A DNA stretch of 64,000 nucleotides from Actinoplanes sp. KI2 (GCF_025630775.1 NZ_JAOSZE010000002.1:248001-312000), one strand, 5' to 3'. Positions 25,940 to 34,895 are shown, counted from the first letter of the stretch. The notes: a model not told the origin generated them from the sequence alone. Numbers and translations are program-made.

Positions 25940-26398
25940 ATGTTGGGGAAGACCTATGACTCCCAGGTGTGCTCGATCGCCCGCGCGCTCGAACTGGTCG
26001 GCGAACGCTGGAGCCTGCTGATCCTGCGCGACGCGGTGTTCGGCGGCTCGACCCGCTACAACGAGTTCCAGCGCAGCCTCGGTATCGCCACCAACATCCT
26101 GAAGTCGCGCCTCGACGGCTTCGTCGCGGCGGGCCTGATGGAGCCGCACCGCTACGGCGAACAGCCCGCGCTGTACGAATACCGGCTCACCCGGAAAGGA
26201 CAGGCGCTGGCGCCCACCCTGGTCGCCCTCACCGAGTGGGGCGACGAGTGGGCCACCGACGGCGAGCCGCCGATCGTCTACCGGCACGCCACCTGCGGCT
26301 CCGGGATCAGCCAGCAGACCGTCTGCGAGCACTGCGGAAGCGTGGACGACCCCACCGAGATCCGGGCGACGATCGGCCCCGGAATGCCGGTCGAGTGA
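25940..26398 (+). CDS. HxlR-family winged-helix regulator
   Basis: A 152-residue regulator with the conserved HxlR core: CSIARALELVGERWSLLILR, TRYNEFQRSLGIATNILKSR and YEYRLTRKGQAL. The cysteine at residue 11 is the redox- or electrophile-sensing position in several family members. A C-terminal extension holds three more cysteines (ATCGSG and VCEHCGS), which could bind zinc or sense thiol stress. With the divergent VOC protein this looks like a small electrophile-response pair. Confidence 0.93.
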   Translation: MLGKTYDSQVCSIARALELVGERWSLLILRDAVFGGSTRYNEFQRSLGIATNILKSRLDGFVAAGLMEPHRYGEQPALYEYRLTRKGQALAPTLVALTEWGDEWATDGEPPIVYRHATCGSGISQQTVCEHCGSVDDPTEIRATIGPGMPVE

Positions 26399-26404
26399 GC
26401 CGGC

Positions 26405-26638
26405 CTAAGCCTGGTCCGCCGGCTCCCGAAGGGCGGTCGCCAGCACCGCCACGGCCTGCTGCACCTGCTGGCGGTCGTAGCCGCGGAGCACGACCGTGAA
26501 GTCCTTCCCCAGCTCGGCGAGCGACGCCGCCCGCCGGCTCTCCGAGCCGCTGGTCAGGGCCGCCTCGGCGCGGCCGAGCGCCCGGTCCACCTCGGTCCGG
26601 TCGTAGCCGCGCAGCACCACCGTGAAGTCCCGATTCAT
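26405..26638 (-). CDS. mini protein with two DivIVA-like N-terminal motifs
   Basis: A 77-residue protein from ATG 26638 (in-frame GTG at 26647). It consists of two repeats of the same motif: RDFTVVLRGYDRTEVDRALG at residues 3-22 and KDFTVVLRGYDRQQVQQAVA in the second half. F-x-x-x-x-R-GYD-x-x-V-D is the membrane-binding start of DivIVA/Wag31 proteins, which recognise curved membranes. Here there is no long coiled coil after either copy. It may be a small membrane-curvature or DivIVA-interacting protein. It lies 24 bases after the stop of the FlaA1-like gene on the same strand but reads separately. Confidence 0.7.
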   Translation of the reverse strand: MNRDFTVVLRGYDRTEVDRALGRAEAALTSGSESRRAASLAELGKDFTVVLRGYDRQQVQQAVAVLATALREPADQA

Positions 26639-26662
26639 GGTGCTCACTGTAAAGGGAGATCG

Positions 26663-28456
26663 CTAGGCGGCCGGGCGCTGCTCCTCCGCGGGCTGGTAGC
26701 AGATCTGGGCGAGCTCGGCGGTCAGCACCGGCGCCTCCGCGAGCACGTCGATGCCGGTCACCGTCGACGGTTCGAGCGGCGGGACCGCGACGTGCGAGAT
26801 GAGCGGGTGGATCGGGCGGTCGTCCACCTCGCCGGCGCCGAACAGCGCCTCGTCGAGCTTCTCCCCCGGCCGCAGGCCGGTGTAGCAGATCTCCACCGGC
26901 TCCGGCGCGAGCGCCACCATCTGCCGGGCCACCTCGGCGATCCGCACCGGCTCGCCCATCTCCAGCACCAGGGCCTCGCCGTCGCGGCCGATCGCGGCGG
27001 CCTGGATCACCAGGTGCACCGCCTCCTGGATGGTCATGAAGTACCGGGTGACGTCGGGGTGGGTGACGGTGACCGGGCCGCCGTCGGCGATCTGCGCGCT
27101 GAACGTGGTGAAGACCGAGCCGCGGCTGCCCAGGACGTTGCCGAACCGCACGGACAGGAACGTGCCGGGGTACTGGCGGGCCGCGTACGCGGTCAACCGC
27201 TCGGTGATCCGCTTGCAGTAACCCAACACGCTGACCGGATCGGCGGCCTTGTCGGTCGAGATGTTGACGAAGCTCTCCACCTCCGCGGCCGCGGCGAGCA
27301 GGTTGAGCGTGCCCCAGATGTTGGTCTTAACCGCCTCGCCGGGGTTGTTCTCCAGCAGCGGCAGGTGCTTGAGCGCACCGGCGTGGAACACCACCTGCGG
27401 CTGCCGGGTCCGGAAGATCTCGCGTAGCCGGTCGGCGTCGCGCAGCGAGGCGAGCAGCAGCGTCGGGTCGGTGAGCGAGGCCTGCGGATCGAGCGACAGC
27501 TGTACCGCCTGCAGCGCGGACTCGTCCCGGTCGAGCATCATCAGCTCGGCCGGCGCGAACTGGTGGATCTGCCGGCACAGCTCGGAGCCGATCGAGCCGC
27601 CCGCGCCGGTGACCAGCACGCGCTTCCCGGTGAGGTAACCGGCGATGGACTCGAGGTCGGTCTCGATCTGGTGCCGGCCGAGCAGGTCGGTGATCTCCGG
27701 TTCACGCAGGTCCCGCACGTTGAGCTCGTGGTCCATCAGCTCCGCCACCGACGGCACCACGAGGAAGTCGGCGCCGGCCTGCGTCGCCCGGTCGCGGATC
27801 TCGCGGACCAGCTCGGCCTCGGCGTTCGCCACCGCGAAGACCACGGTGGTGGCGCCGGTACGGGGCACCTGCGCCACGATCTCGTCGCGGTTTCCCAGCA
27901 CGGACACGCCGTAGAAGCGCATCCCGCGTTTCTGCGGATCGTCGTCGAACACCCCGACCGGCACGTACTTGCCGTACGGGTCGTTGAGCATCGACTTGAT
28001 CAGGTGGCGTCCCGCGCTGCCCGCGCCGAACAGCAGCACCCGGGCGGCGTGCCGCTCGTCCGGGCGGGACCGGGCGTCCATGCTCAGCCGCCAGAGCAGC
28101 CGGACGGCGAGCATCCCGACCAGCGCGAGCAGGCCGCCGACCAGGGGCGCGCCGGTCGGCACCCGGTCGCCGGGCAGCAGCAGGTCGACGACGAGCAGCA
28201 CGGCCGCGGTGGCGAGCACGGTGCGCCACAGCGCGACGACGTCGTCGAGGCTGCCGTACCGGAACCGGGCGCGGTACAGATTGGTGACGAAGCCGAACGC
28301 GGCCTGCAGTCCGACCGCGAAGACGATCAACGGGACGAGCCCCGACTCCATGCGGAGGCTCAGGCCGAATTCGTATCGGGCGAGCAGCGCGAGCTGCAGC
28401 CCGGCGGCCCAGGCGAGCGCGTCGGCCAGCAGCGGGAGAAAGCGCCTGGCGATCAC
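26663..28456 (-). CDS. membrane-bound nucleotide-sugar 4,6-dehydratase (FlaA1/CapD/PglF type)
   Basis: A 597-residue enzyme. Four N-terminal TMs (about 8-115) anchor it. A Rossmann domain with GAGSAGRHLIKSM follows, then the extended-SDR catalytic domain with VTGAGGSIGSELCRQI. The catalytic Thr-Asp-Lys in STDKAADPVS is kept, while the position of the usual Tyr/Met is Leu (VLGYCK). Such enzymes dehydrate UDP-GlcNAc to the 4-keto-6-deoxy sugar. Start is GTG 28456 with GGGAGG upstream. It is divergent from the polysaccharide operon at 28617 and probably supplies its first committed sugar. Confidence 0.93.
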   Translation of the reverse strand: MIARRFLPLLADALAWAAGLQLALLARYEFGLSLRMESGLVPLIVFAVGLQAAFGFVTNLYRARFRYGSLDDVVALWRTVLATAAVLLVVDLLLPGDRVPTGAPLVGGLLALVGMLAVRLLWRLSMDARSRPDERHAARVLLFGAGSAGRHLIKSMLNDPYGKYVPVGVFDDDPQKRGMRFYGVSVLGNRDEIVAQVPRTGATTVVFAVANAEAELVREIRDRATQAGADFLVVPSVAELMDHELNVRDLREPEITDLLGRHQIETDLESIAGYLTGKRVLVTGAGGSIGSELCRQIHQFAPAELMMLDRDESALQAVQLSLDPQASLTDPTLLLASLRDADRLREIFRTRQPQVVFHAGALKHLPLLENNPGEAVKTNIWGTLNLLAAAAEVESFVNISTDKAADPVSVLGYCKRITERLTAYAARQYPGTFLSVRFGNVLGSRGSVFTTFSAQIADGGPVTVTHPDVTRYFMTIQEAVHLVIQAAAIGRDGEALVLEMGEPVRIAEVARQMVALAPEPVEICYTGLRPGEKLDEALFGAGEVDDRPIHPLISHVAVPPLEPSTVTGIDVLAEAPVLTAELAQICYQPAEEQRPAA

Positions 28457-28616
28457 GAACGCACCTCCCGTCTCATTCGCCCCATCCGGTCCGGCCGCCT
28501 GCCGTATTCGCAGCCTAATTGCCCGCCTGAGAAACAGCGGAAGTTATCGGATATCACCACAGGCCCCGATCGGGGCGCTTAGGTTGATCGGGGACGCGGT
28601 AGCCGGGAGGGGAAAT

Positions 28617-30026
28617 GTGGAGCTACGCGACTACCTTCGCGTGCTGAGGCGGCAATGGTGGGTCCTCGCTGTCGCGGTGCTGTTCGCGCTCGGATTGACC
28701 CAGCTCATCAACCGGCGGACGCCGCCCGAGTATCAGGCGACGGCCACGTTCTTCCTGTCCAGCAACGGCGGGCAAAGCGTCTCGATCCTCGATGGCGCAA
28801 AGTTCGTAGCGGCGCGGCTCGCTACGTACACGGAATTGATAACCAGCGATCGAATGGCCGAAGAGATCGCCGATTCGGTGAATACCGGAACGACACCGGC
28901 GGCCGTCAAGAACAGCATCGGGGTGATCACCTCGGTCGACAGCGCATTGCTGACGATCACCGTCACCGACCGTTCGCCGCAACGCGCTCAGATGGTCGCA
29001 CAGGCGCTGATCAAGCTGTTCCCGGAGACGGTCAAAACCTTGGAGGCACGTCCCGCCCCGCTGGAGCCCGCCGCGGTCGCCGTTCCGATCGATCCGGTCG
29101 CCCGCGTCGGCACCACCCCGGTCTCGCCGCGGCCGCTGCACAACGACGCGCTCGCCGTCGCGGTGGGCCTGCTGCTCGGCGCGGCGGCCGCGGTGGTCCG
29201 CGAGGTTTTCGACAACTCGATCCGGGATGCCGTCAAGCTGCCCGATCTGACCGGCGCGCCGGTGCTCGCGCTGATCCCGACCGACCCGAAGGCCCGCAAG
29301 AAGAACGGTCCGTTCATCTCGGAGAGCCGCTCGCCGCGCGCCGAGGCGTTGCGGCAACTGCGCACGAACATCCAGTACGCCGGCCGCTCCGCGAAGATCC
29401 TGGCGGTGTCCAGCGCGATGCCCGGCGAGGGCCGGTCCTCGACCGCGTGCGGCCTGGCCATCCTGTTCGCCGAGGCCGGCCAGCGGGTGCTGATCGTCGA
29501 TGCCTCGCTGCGCCGGCCCCGGCTCGCCGCGTTCCTCGGCCGGGACGGCACGCCCGGGCTGACCACGGTGCTGGTCGGCGCGGCCACCCTCGACCAGGTG
29601 CTGCAGCCGTGGGGCACCGGGCTGTGGCTGCTGGCCGCCGGGCACCAGCCGGCCAACCCGAGCGAGCTGCTGGACTCGCCGAGGATGGCCGAGCTGATCG
29701 ACGAGCTGCGCGGCCGGTTCGACAAGATCATCCTCGACTCGCCGCCGCTCCTGCCGGTCACCGACGGTGCGGTGGTCGCGGCGCGCGCGGACGGCACCAT
29801 TCTTCTCGTACGCGCGCGCAAGACCACCGCCGCGCAGGTGACTGCGGCCATGCGCGCGCTCGCCGCGGTCGACGCGAAGATGCTCGGCACGGTGTTCACC
29901 ATGGTGGCCGCGCCACGCCGCCGCTCCGGCCTGCCGGCCGGCGCCGGCCCGCCCGGCCCGGCGTCGCCGCCCGCAGGCACCGCGGCGGGCGGGTGGAACG
30001 CGGTCACGTTGCGCAGCGCGGCGTGA
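28617..30026 (+). CDS. Wzc/CpsD-like chain-length and ATPase protein with degenerate Walker A
   Basis: A 469-residue fusion of a Wzz-like membrane domain (TMs at about 15-33 and 178-197 flanking an extracytoplasmic domain) and a cytoplasmic bacterial-tyrosine-kinase-like ATPase domain (RAEALRQLRTNIQYA onward). Walker A reads MPGEGRSS, so the catalytic Lys is Arg273. Walker A' is VLIVDASLRRP (Asp295, the second acidic residue is Ser), and Walker B is IILDSPPLLPVTD (Asp374). There is no C-terminal Tyr cluster. It therefore probably controls chain length or export without normal kinase activity. Start GTG 28617 follows GGGAGGGG. Confidence 0.9.
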   Translation: MELRDYLRVLRRQWWVLAVAVLFALGLTQLINRRTPPEYQATATFFLSSNGGQSVSILDGAKFVAARLATYTELITSDRMAEEIADSVNTGTTPAAVKNSIGVITSVDSALLTITVTDRSPQRAQMVAQALIKLFPETVKTLEARPAPLEPAAVAVPIDPVARVGTTPVSPRPLHNDALAVAVGLLLGAAAAVVREVFDNSIRDAVKLPDLTGAPVLALIPTDPKARKKNGPFISESRSPRAEALRQLRTNIQYAGRSAKILAVSSAMPGEGRSSTACGLAILFAEAGQRVLIVDASLRRPRLAAFLGRDGTPGLTTVLVGAATLDQVLQPWGTGLWLLAAGHQPANPSELLDSPRMAELIDELRGRFDKIILDSPPLLPVTDGAVVAARADGTILLVRARKTTAAQVTAAMRALAAVDAKMLGTVFTMVAAPRRRSGLPAGAGPPGPASPPAGTAAGGWNAVTLRSAA

Positions 30027-30030
30027 TGCC

Positions 30031-31335
30031 GTGCGGGCGATCCGGTTGCTGGCCCGCGTACCCGCCGTGGTGCGGCGGGACTACGTCGCCACGGCGGGAA
30101 CGTTCTGGCTGACGACCGCCTCCGGGCTGTTGCTGTTCCACCTGGTCGCGCAGCGGTCAGGGGTAGCGGGGTTCGCCTACTACCAGGTCGCGCGCGGGGC
30201 GGTCGCCACGGTTCAGCCGCTCGTGCTGGTCGGGCTGGTGCCGGCGCTGCACCGCTACCTGCCCCGGGCCGGGCGCCGGATCCGCGTGCTCGCCCGGCAG
30301 GTCTTCCTCCTCGAGGTCGTCGTGCTGAACGTGCTCGGCCTGATCACGCTGCTGTTCGCCGAGGACGTCGGGCGGCTGTTCGGGATCGGCGGGGCGCCAG
30401 AGGTCCGCGCGGTGGTGCTGCTGACCGCGGGAAGCAGCCTGTCTGCGCTGGCGGGGGCAGCGCTGCGGGGGTGCGGGCAGGTACAGGTGTCGAATCTCGT
30501 CGTGCTGATCGGGGTCGGCGTGCTGCCGCTCGCGGCGTTCGCCGTGACCAGCGAGATCCACGTTTTCCTGACGCTGCAGGGAGTGGCGCTGACGGCGGTG
30601 GCCGTGTGGGGGATCGTCCAGGCCGGGCCGCGCGACGCGGAGAAGTCCCCCGCCGGTCCGCGGCCGGCGCCACCGTTGCGCACCCTTCTCCGGTACGGGA
30701 TCCGCCGCGTGCCCGGTGACGTCGCGTTGCCAGGTCTGTTCGCGTTTCCCACGTTCTTCGTGGCCGGGGCGGCGAGCAACTCGGCCGACGCCGGGTACGT
30801 GGGGTTCACCACCTCCACCATCACCTTGGTCTGCTCGATCTTCGGGATGTTGACTCCGGTCCTGCTTCCCCGGCTCAGCGGGCACGCGCACGAGGCGGCG
30901 GCCGCCGACCGCGGATTCGACCCGGAGCTGGCCCACGGACTGCGTGTCCTGCCGTTCGCGGCGGCCGGGGTGGCGGTCCTGACGAGCGTCGTGGTGATCA
31001 TCACGGCCGTGCCGGTGGTGCACTGGTTCCTCGGTGCCGACTTCGGCGGGGCGGTCGCGGTCGTCCGGTTCGGGGTCCTGGTGTCGATTCCGCTCGCGGT
31101 GTTCTTCGCGGCCCGGCCGACGATCGACGCGCTGCGCGAGGCCCCGGTCACCATGTGGCTGCTGGTGGGCGCGCTCGCGGCCGAGGTCGTGGCGACCTAC
31201 GCCGCCGCCCTGGTGATGCCGGCCTGGCCCGCCGCGCTGGCCGGGTTCGCGGCGGCGGCCGTCCTGCTCGCGGTGTTCTCGTACCTGGCGCTGCTGCGCG
31301 CGATCCCCCGGACGCCACGGAAACCGTCGCCGTGA
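30031..31335 (+). CDS. polysaccharide flippase-like (MATE/MOP, Wzx-type) membrane protein
   Basis: A 434-residue protein with about twelve TMs and the style of the MOP flippase superfamily: a first TM pair AGTFWLTTASGLLLFHLVAQ, and VALPGLFAFPTFFVAGAASN in the middle. It would flip a lipid-linked repeat unit across the membrane. Start GTG 30031 lies four bases after the stop of the Wzc-like gene, and its stop overlaps the polymerase start (GTGA). Assignment rests on topology, context and weak sequence style. Confidence 0.82.
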   Translation: MRAIRLLARVPAVVRRDYVATAGTFWLTTASGLLLFHLVAQRSGVAGFAYYQVARGAVATVQPLVLVGLVPALHRYLPRAGRRIRVLARQVFLLEVVVLNVLGLITLLFAEDVGRLFGIGGAPEVRAVVLLTAGSSLSALAGAALRGCGQVQVSNLVVLIGVGVLPLAAFAVTSEIHVFLTLQGVALTAVAVWGIVQAGPRDAEKSPAGPRPAPPLRTLLRYGIRRVPGDVALPGLFAFPTFFVAGAASNSADAGYVGFTTSTITLVCSIFGMLTPVLLPRLSGHAHEAAAADRGFDPELAHGLRVLPFAAAGVAVLTSVVVIITAVPVVHWFLGADFGGAVAVVRFGVLVSIPLAVFFAARPTIDALREAPVTMWLLVGALAAEVVATYAAALVMPAWPAALAGFAAAAVLLAVFSYLALLRAIPRTPRKPSP

Positions 31336-32570
31336 CCTCGCCGCGGCCCAGCCCGTTCCTGGTGGTCGTCATCTTCCTGACGACGCTGGCCGGGCACTTC
31401 ACCCTGGACCGGGCCGGGCTCACCGTCCCGGTCCTCAACGACGTGCGCGTGCTGCTGTTCTCGGCGGTGCTGATGGCGTTCGTGCTCGAGGGGCACCACG
31501 GCGGGGTCCACCCGCTGCACTCGGCGCCCGCCCGGCGCTCGCTGCAACCGATCCTGCTGCTGTTCGGATACCAGATCCTCTCCGCGGCGTGGGTGCCCCC
31601 CAACGCCGTGATCGCTGACGTCCTCGGCGACCTGCTGTCGTTGATCGTGCTGGTGAGCGTCTACGCGGCCCTCGCGGAGTGGGACCGCGACCGGGTCGTC
31701 CGCATGACCATGAGCTGCATGTACATCGCGGGCTGGCTCTATTTCCTGTACGCGGCATCCGGCCGGGGCCGTGCACCGGGGAACCGGTGGACAGCCTTCG
31801 GCGGCGGCCCGAACGTCTTCGTCCGGGTCGAGGCGCTCGCCCTGCTCGCCACCGCGTACTTCTACTTCCGCAGCGGGGGTCGCCTGGTCTGGCTGATCGG
31901 GGCGCCCGCCTTCCTGCTCGGCGCGGTGGCCTCGGGCTCCCGCGGCGGCATGATCGCGCTGGTTCTCACCACGGCGCTGGCGTTCCCCAGTCTGGTCCGC
32001 TTCGGCCGGCACCACGGCGCCCTCAAGCCCCTGGCGCTGCTCCCGCTGATCGGCGCCGTGATCTGGCTCCTGCTGGGCGACGCGATCATGGCCCTGATCA
32101 ACGACCGTTTCGTCGGCGCCACGGTCGAGCAGGGGTACACCTCCGACCGCGACGTCCTGTACGCGAAGGGCCTCTGGCTCTTCCTGGAGCGCCCGATCGT
32201 CGGCGTCGGCGTGCACGGCTTCTATGCCATCACCAACCTCGGCCCGGGCGAGAGGTACGTCCACAACCTCCCGCTGGCGGTGGCCGTCGAGGGCGGCGCG
32301 GTCGGCCTGCTGCTCCTGCTGCTGGCTTTGGGGGCGCCGGCGTACGAGTACGCGAAGGTCCCGCGGGCGCGGCGCGCGCTGGAGGCTCGGGTGTGCGCCT
32401 ACTCCGCCATCTTCATCCTGGTTTCGGGCTTCTTCTCCGGCGACTACTACGACGCCCGGTTCCTCTGGATCTTCCTGCTCCTCGCCGCGATTCCCGCCTC
32501 TCCCCCGCGGCCGGTCCGCCCGCCATCCATCACGCTTGTCCCGCACGGCGGACCGCGGCCGCCGCCCTGA
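31332..32570 (+). CDS. O-antigen polymerase/ligase-like membrane protein (Wzy/WaaL family)
   Basis: A 412-residue polytopic protein with 10-12 TMs from GTG 31332. The long extracytoplasmic loop carries the family's His motif in NLGPGERYVHNLPLAVAVEGG-type context (VHN followed by a Gly-rich helix), and GSRGGMIAL marks the first loop. Wzy proteins polymerise lipid-linked repeat units, and WaaL ligases transfer them to an acceptor. In a Gram-positive operon beside a flippase and a Wzc-like protein, polymerase is more likely. The stop at 32570 is followed by 86 bases before the synthetase. Confidence 0.85.
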   Translation: MTSPRPSPFLVVVIFLTTLAGHFTLDRAGLTVPVLNDVRVLLFSAVLMAFVLEGHHGGVHPLHSAPARRSLQPILLLFGYQILSAAWVPPNAVIADVLGDLLSLIVLVSVYAALAEWDRDRVVRMTMSCMYIAGWLYFLYAASGRGRAPGNRWTAFGGGPNVFVRVEALALLATAYFYFRSGGRLVWLIGAPAFLLGAVASGSRGGMIALVLTTALAFPSLVRFGRHHGALKPLALLPLIGAVIWLLLGDAIMALINDRFVGATVEQGYTSDRDVLYAKGLWLFLERPIVGVGVHGFYAITNLGPGERYVHNLPLAVAVEGGAVGLLLLLLALGAPAYEYAKVPRARRALEARVCAYSAIFILVSGFFSGDYYDARFLWIFLLLAAIPASPPRPVRPPSITLVPHGGPRPPP

Positions 32571-32656
32571 CCGCGCTGAACGGAGGGTTCCTCAGCGCGG
32601 CCGCGCATGCTCGAATGAGGTCCCGGCCACCCGATTTCCGCGAAGGGGACCCCCGC

Positions 32657-34204
32657 ATGCTCAACCTCTCCGTCCTGCTGGAAGACAGCGCACACCATTA
32701 CCCGGAGCGCACCGCGGTCGTGCTGGGCGACACGCGCCTCAGCTACGCCCAGGTGGACGCGGCGGCCCGCCAGGTGGCCGGCCTGCTGGCCGAGCGGGGC
32801 ATCCGGCCCGGCGACAAGGTGGCCCTGTCCTGCCCCAACCTGCCGTACTTCCCGGTCGTGTACTACGGCATCCTCAAGGCGGGCGCGGTGGTCGTCCCGC
32901 TCAACGTGCTGCTCAAGGGCCGCGAGGTCGCCTACCACCTGGCCGACTCGGAGGCGAAGGCGTACGTCTGCTTCGAGGGGACGCCGGAGCTGCCGATAGG
33001 CGCCGAGGGGCATGCCGGGTTCGCCCAGACCGACGGCTGCGAGCACTTCTTCCTGATCACGGCCGATCCCGCGGCGGCGTCGCCGATCGAGGGCGCCGAG
33101 ACGCTGGGGGCCGCGCTGGCCGGCCGGGCGCCGGACTTCGAGACCGTGCTGCGGGCCGAGACCGACCCGGCCGTGATCCTCTACACCAGCGGCACCACCG
33201 GGCAGGCCAAGGGCGCCGAGCTGTCCCACTCCAACCTGGTGCTCAACGCGCTGACCTGCAACCGGCTCTTCCGCACGACGCCGGGCACCGACACGCACCT
33301 GCTGGTGCTGCCGCTGTTCCACTCGTTCGGCTCGACGGTGAACATGAACGCGGGCTTCGCGACGGCGTCCACGCTCGTGCTGCTGCCCCGGTTCGAGGCG
33401 GCCGCGGCAGTGCGGCTGCTGCAGTCGGAGAACGTGACCTTCTTCGCCGGCGTGCCGACGATGTACTGGGGCCTGCTCAACGCGCTGACCGAGGACGTGG
33501 ATGTCGAGCGGATCGCGCGCAACATGCGGGTGGCGGTCTCCGGCGGCTCGAGCCTGCCGGTCGAGATCATCAAGGCGGTCCAGGAACGCTTCGGGGTGAC
33601 CATCCTCGAGGGGTACGGGTTGTCCGAGACCTCGCCGGTCGCGACGTTCAGCGACCCGGACAGCGACCCGCGGCCCGGCTCGATCGGCATCCCGATCTGG
33701 GGCGTCGAGGTGAAGCTGATCGACGAGTCGTGGAACACGGTCGAGGGCGTGGACGAGATCGGCGAGATCGCGATCCGCGGGCACAACATCATGCGCGGCT
33801 ACTACAACCGCCCGGAGGCCACCGCCGAGGTGATCCGGGACGGCTGGTTCCGGAGCGGCGACCTGGGCCGGCGCGACAAGGACGGTTTCTACTACATCGT
33901 CGACCGGGCGAAAGACATGATCATCCGCGGCGGCTTCAACGTGTACCCGCGGGAGATCGAGGAGGTGCTGATGACGCACGAGGCGGTCTCGCTCGCCGCG
34001 GTCATCGGCGTCCCGCACCCCAGCCACGGCGAGGAGGTGAAGGCGTTCGTGATCCTCAAGGACGGCGCCACGGCGACCGAGGACGAGCTGATCGCCTGGG
34101 GCAAGGAGCAGATGGCCGCCTACAAATACCCGCGGATGGTCGCGATCGTCGACTCGCTGCCCATGACCGCCACCGGCAAGCTGCTCAAACGTGCGCTGAG
34201 CTAG
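32657..34204 (+). CDS. long-chain acyl-CoA synthetase / AMP-dependent ligase
   Basis: A 515-residue ANL-superfamily enzyme from ATG 32657 with GAAGGGGAC upstream. The P-loop-like motif YTSGTTGQAKGAELSH, the A5 motif EGYGLSETSP, the hinge Asp in RSGDLGRRDKDGFYYIVDR, and the catalytic Lys near the C-terminus (PMTATGKLLKRAL) are all present, so it should be active. It activates a carboxylic acid to acyl-AMP and acyl-CoA. Sequence style is medium/long-chain fatty-acid ligase. It may be unrelated to the polysaccharide genes, although it could provide acyl groups for surface decoration. Confidence 0.93.
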   Translation: MLNLSVLLEDSAHHYPERTAVVLGDTRLSYAQVDAAARQVAGLLAERGIRPGDKVALSCPNLPYFPVVYYGILKAGAVVVPLNVLLKGREVAYHLADSEAKAYVCFEGTPELPIGAEGHAGFAQTDGCEHFFLITADPAAASPIEGAETLGAALAGRAPDFETVLRAETDPAVILYTSGTTGQAKGAELSHSNLVLNALTCNRLFRTTPGTDTHLLVLPLFHSFGSTVNMNAGFATASTLVLLPRFEAAAAVRLLQSENVTFFAGVPTMYWGLLNALTEDVDVERIARNMRVAVSGGSSLPVEIIKAVQERFGVTILEGYGLSETSPVATFSDPDSDPRPGSIGIPIWGVEVKLIDESWNTVEGVDEIGEIAIRGHNIMRGYYNRPEATAEVIRDGWFRSGDLGRRDKDGFYYIVDRAKDMIIRGGFNVYPREIEEVLMTHEAVSLAAVIGVPHPSHGEEVKAFVILKDGATATEDELIAWGKEQMAAYKYPRMVAIVDSLPMTATGKLLKRALS

Positions 34205-34217
34205 GCGTACGACCGGC

Positions 34218-34310
34218 TAGCATGGCCAGAGGTACGCCGGGCTGTCATGCCGAACGCATCCCCCTGTGCAAGCGGGCACCTGACGCTCAGGTGTGGGTGG
34301 CGGGGGGATG
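34218..34310 (+). repeat. structured repeat element, copy A
   Basis: About 90 bases that recur at 39585-39674 with few differences (conserved run from TAGCAT to GGGGGGATG). It contains a perfect 7-bp hairpin CACCTGA-CGC-TCAGGTG enclosed by an outer stem CATCCCCC/GGGGGATG. The 3' arm holds a G-rich Shine-Dalgarno-like run followed at once by ATG, so the fold would hide the start codon. An ORF starting MPNASPCASGHLTLRCGW runs through it in both copies. It may be a cis-regulatory RNA or a mobile palindromic element. Confidence 0.75.
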
Positions 34311-34318
34311 GGTTCCGC

Positions 34319-34788
34319 ATGATGGACATCTTCGATCGAGTCCTCGCCCGTGCGGCCGCGGATCCCGGCGTCCGCGGCGTGATCCTGAGCGGGTCGCGGG
34401 CGCGCGGCATGGCGCGCCGCCTGCTAGCGGTGACGAAGCTTGGCAGCTCACTCATCGCTGGGTCTGGAATCGCGTTCGGATCGAGACGGCCATCGCTGCG
34501 TCCGGTCATCCGGATGACGTGGTGTTCGTCTGCGGGATCGCACTGAACCAGGACCGGATGCTGGATCTGTTCGAGCGCGTCTTCGTGCTGACGATCGAGG
34601 CGGACGAGCAGGATGCCCGGCTCGATCGAGCGCCGTCGCCGCAGCGCACCGAAGGAGTCAGGCAGCAGATCCGCGACGGGCGTCCGGTTTTCCAGGCCAA
34701 GATGCTCGCCGCCGGGGCGATTCCCCTGGACGCAACTGCCTCGCCGGCGTCGCTCGCAGACACCGTGCTTGCCGTCGTTCAGATCTGA
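34319..34788 (+). pseudogene. composite remnant: nucleotidyltransferase N-terminus joined to kinase-like C-terminus
   Basis: Downstream of repeat copy A, ATG 34319 opens MMDIFDRVLARAAADPGVRG then VILSGSRARGMA, the start of a nucleotidyltransferase (GSR motif). The frame becomes nonsense near 34420. In another frame from about 34425 the sequence reads DEAWQLTHRWVWNRVRIETA and continues to VFVCGIALNQDRMLDLFERV, then RQQIRDGRPVFQAKMLAAGA to TGA 34788. That is the C-terminal half of a small P-loop kinase-like protein, without its Walker A. Two unrelated gene ends have been fused by deletion, and neither half can work. Confidence 0.65.
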
Positions 34789-34895
34789 CGAGGACTCCCC
34801 AGCGGAAACGGCATGAGACGTGGAGGCTCACCACGACGTCCGGCTGGTTCGCCACTGGTCTCCGACGTGCTCAAACAGGCCCGAGCGATTCGTGC

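Noticed and set aside
28615..28619. ATG at 28615 as start of the Wzc-like gene
   Set aside because: It is in another frame (ATG TGG AGC) and the protein frame starts at GTG 28617, which has a better match to the family.
32657..34204. Acyl-CoA synthetase as part of a natural-product NRPS/PKS cluster
   Set aside because: No carrier protein, condensation or ketosynthase domain is found in the window.
34218..34310. Repeat element as a known riboswitch (GEMM, TPP, ydaO, guanidine)
   Set aside because: I compared with the conserved cores I know and none fits; left as an undescribed structured element.
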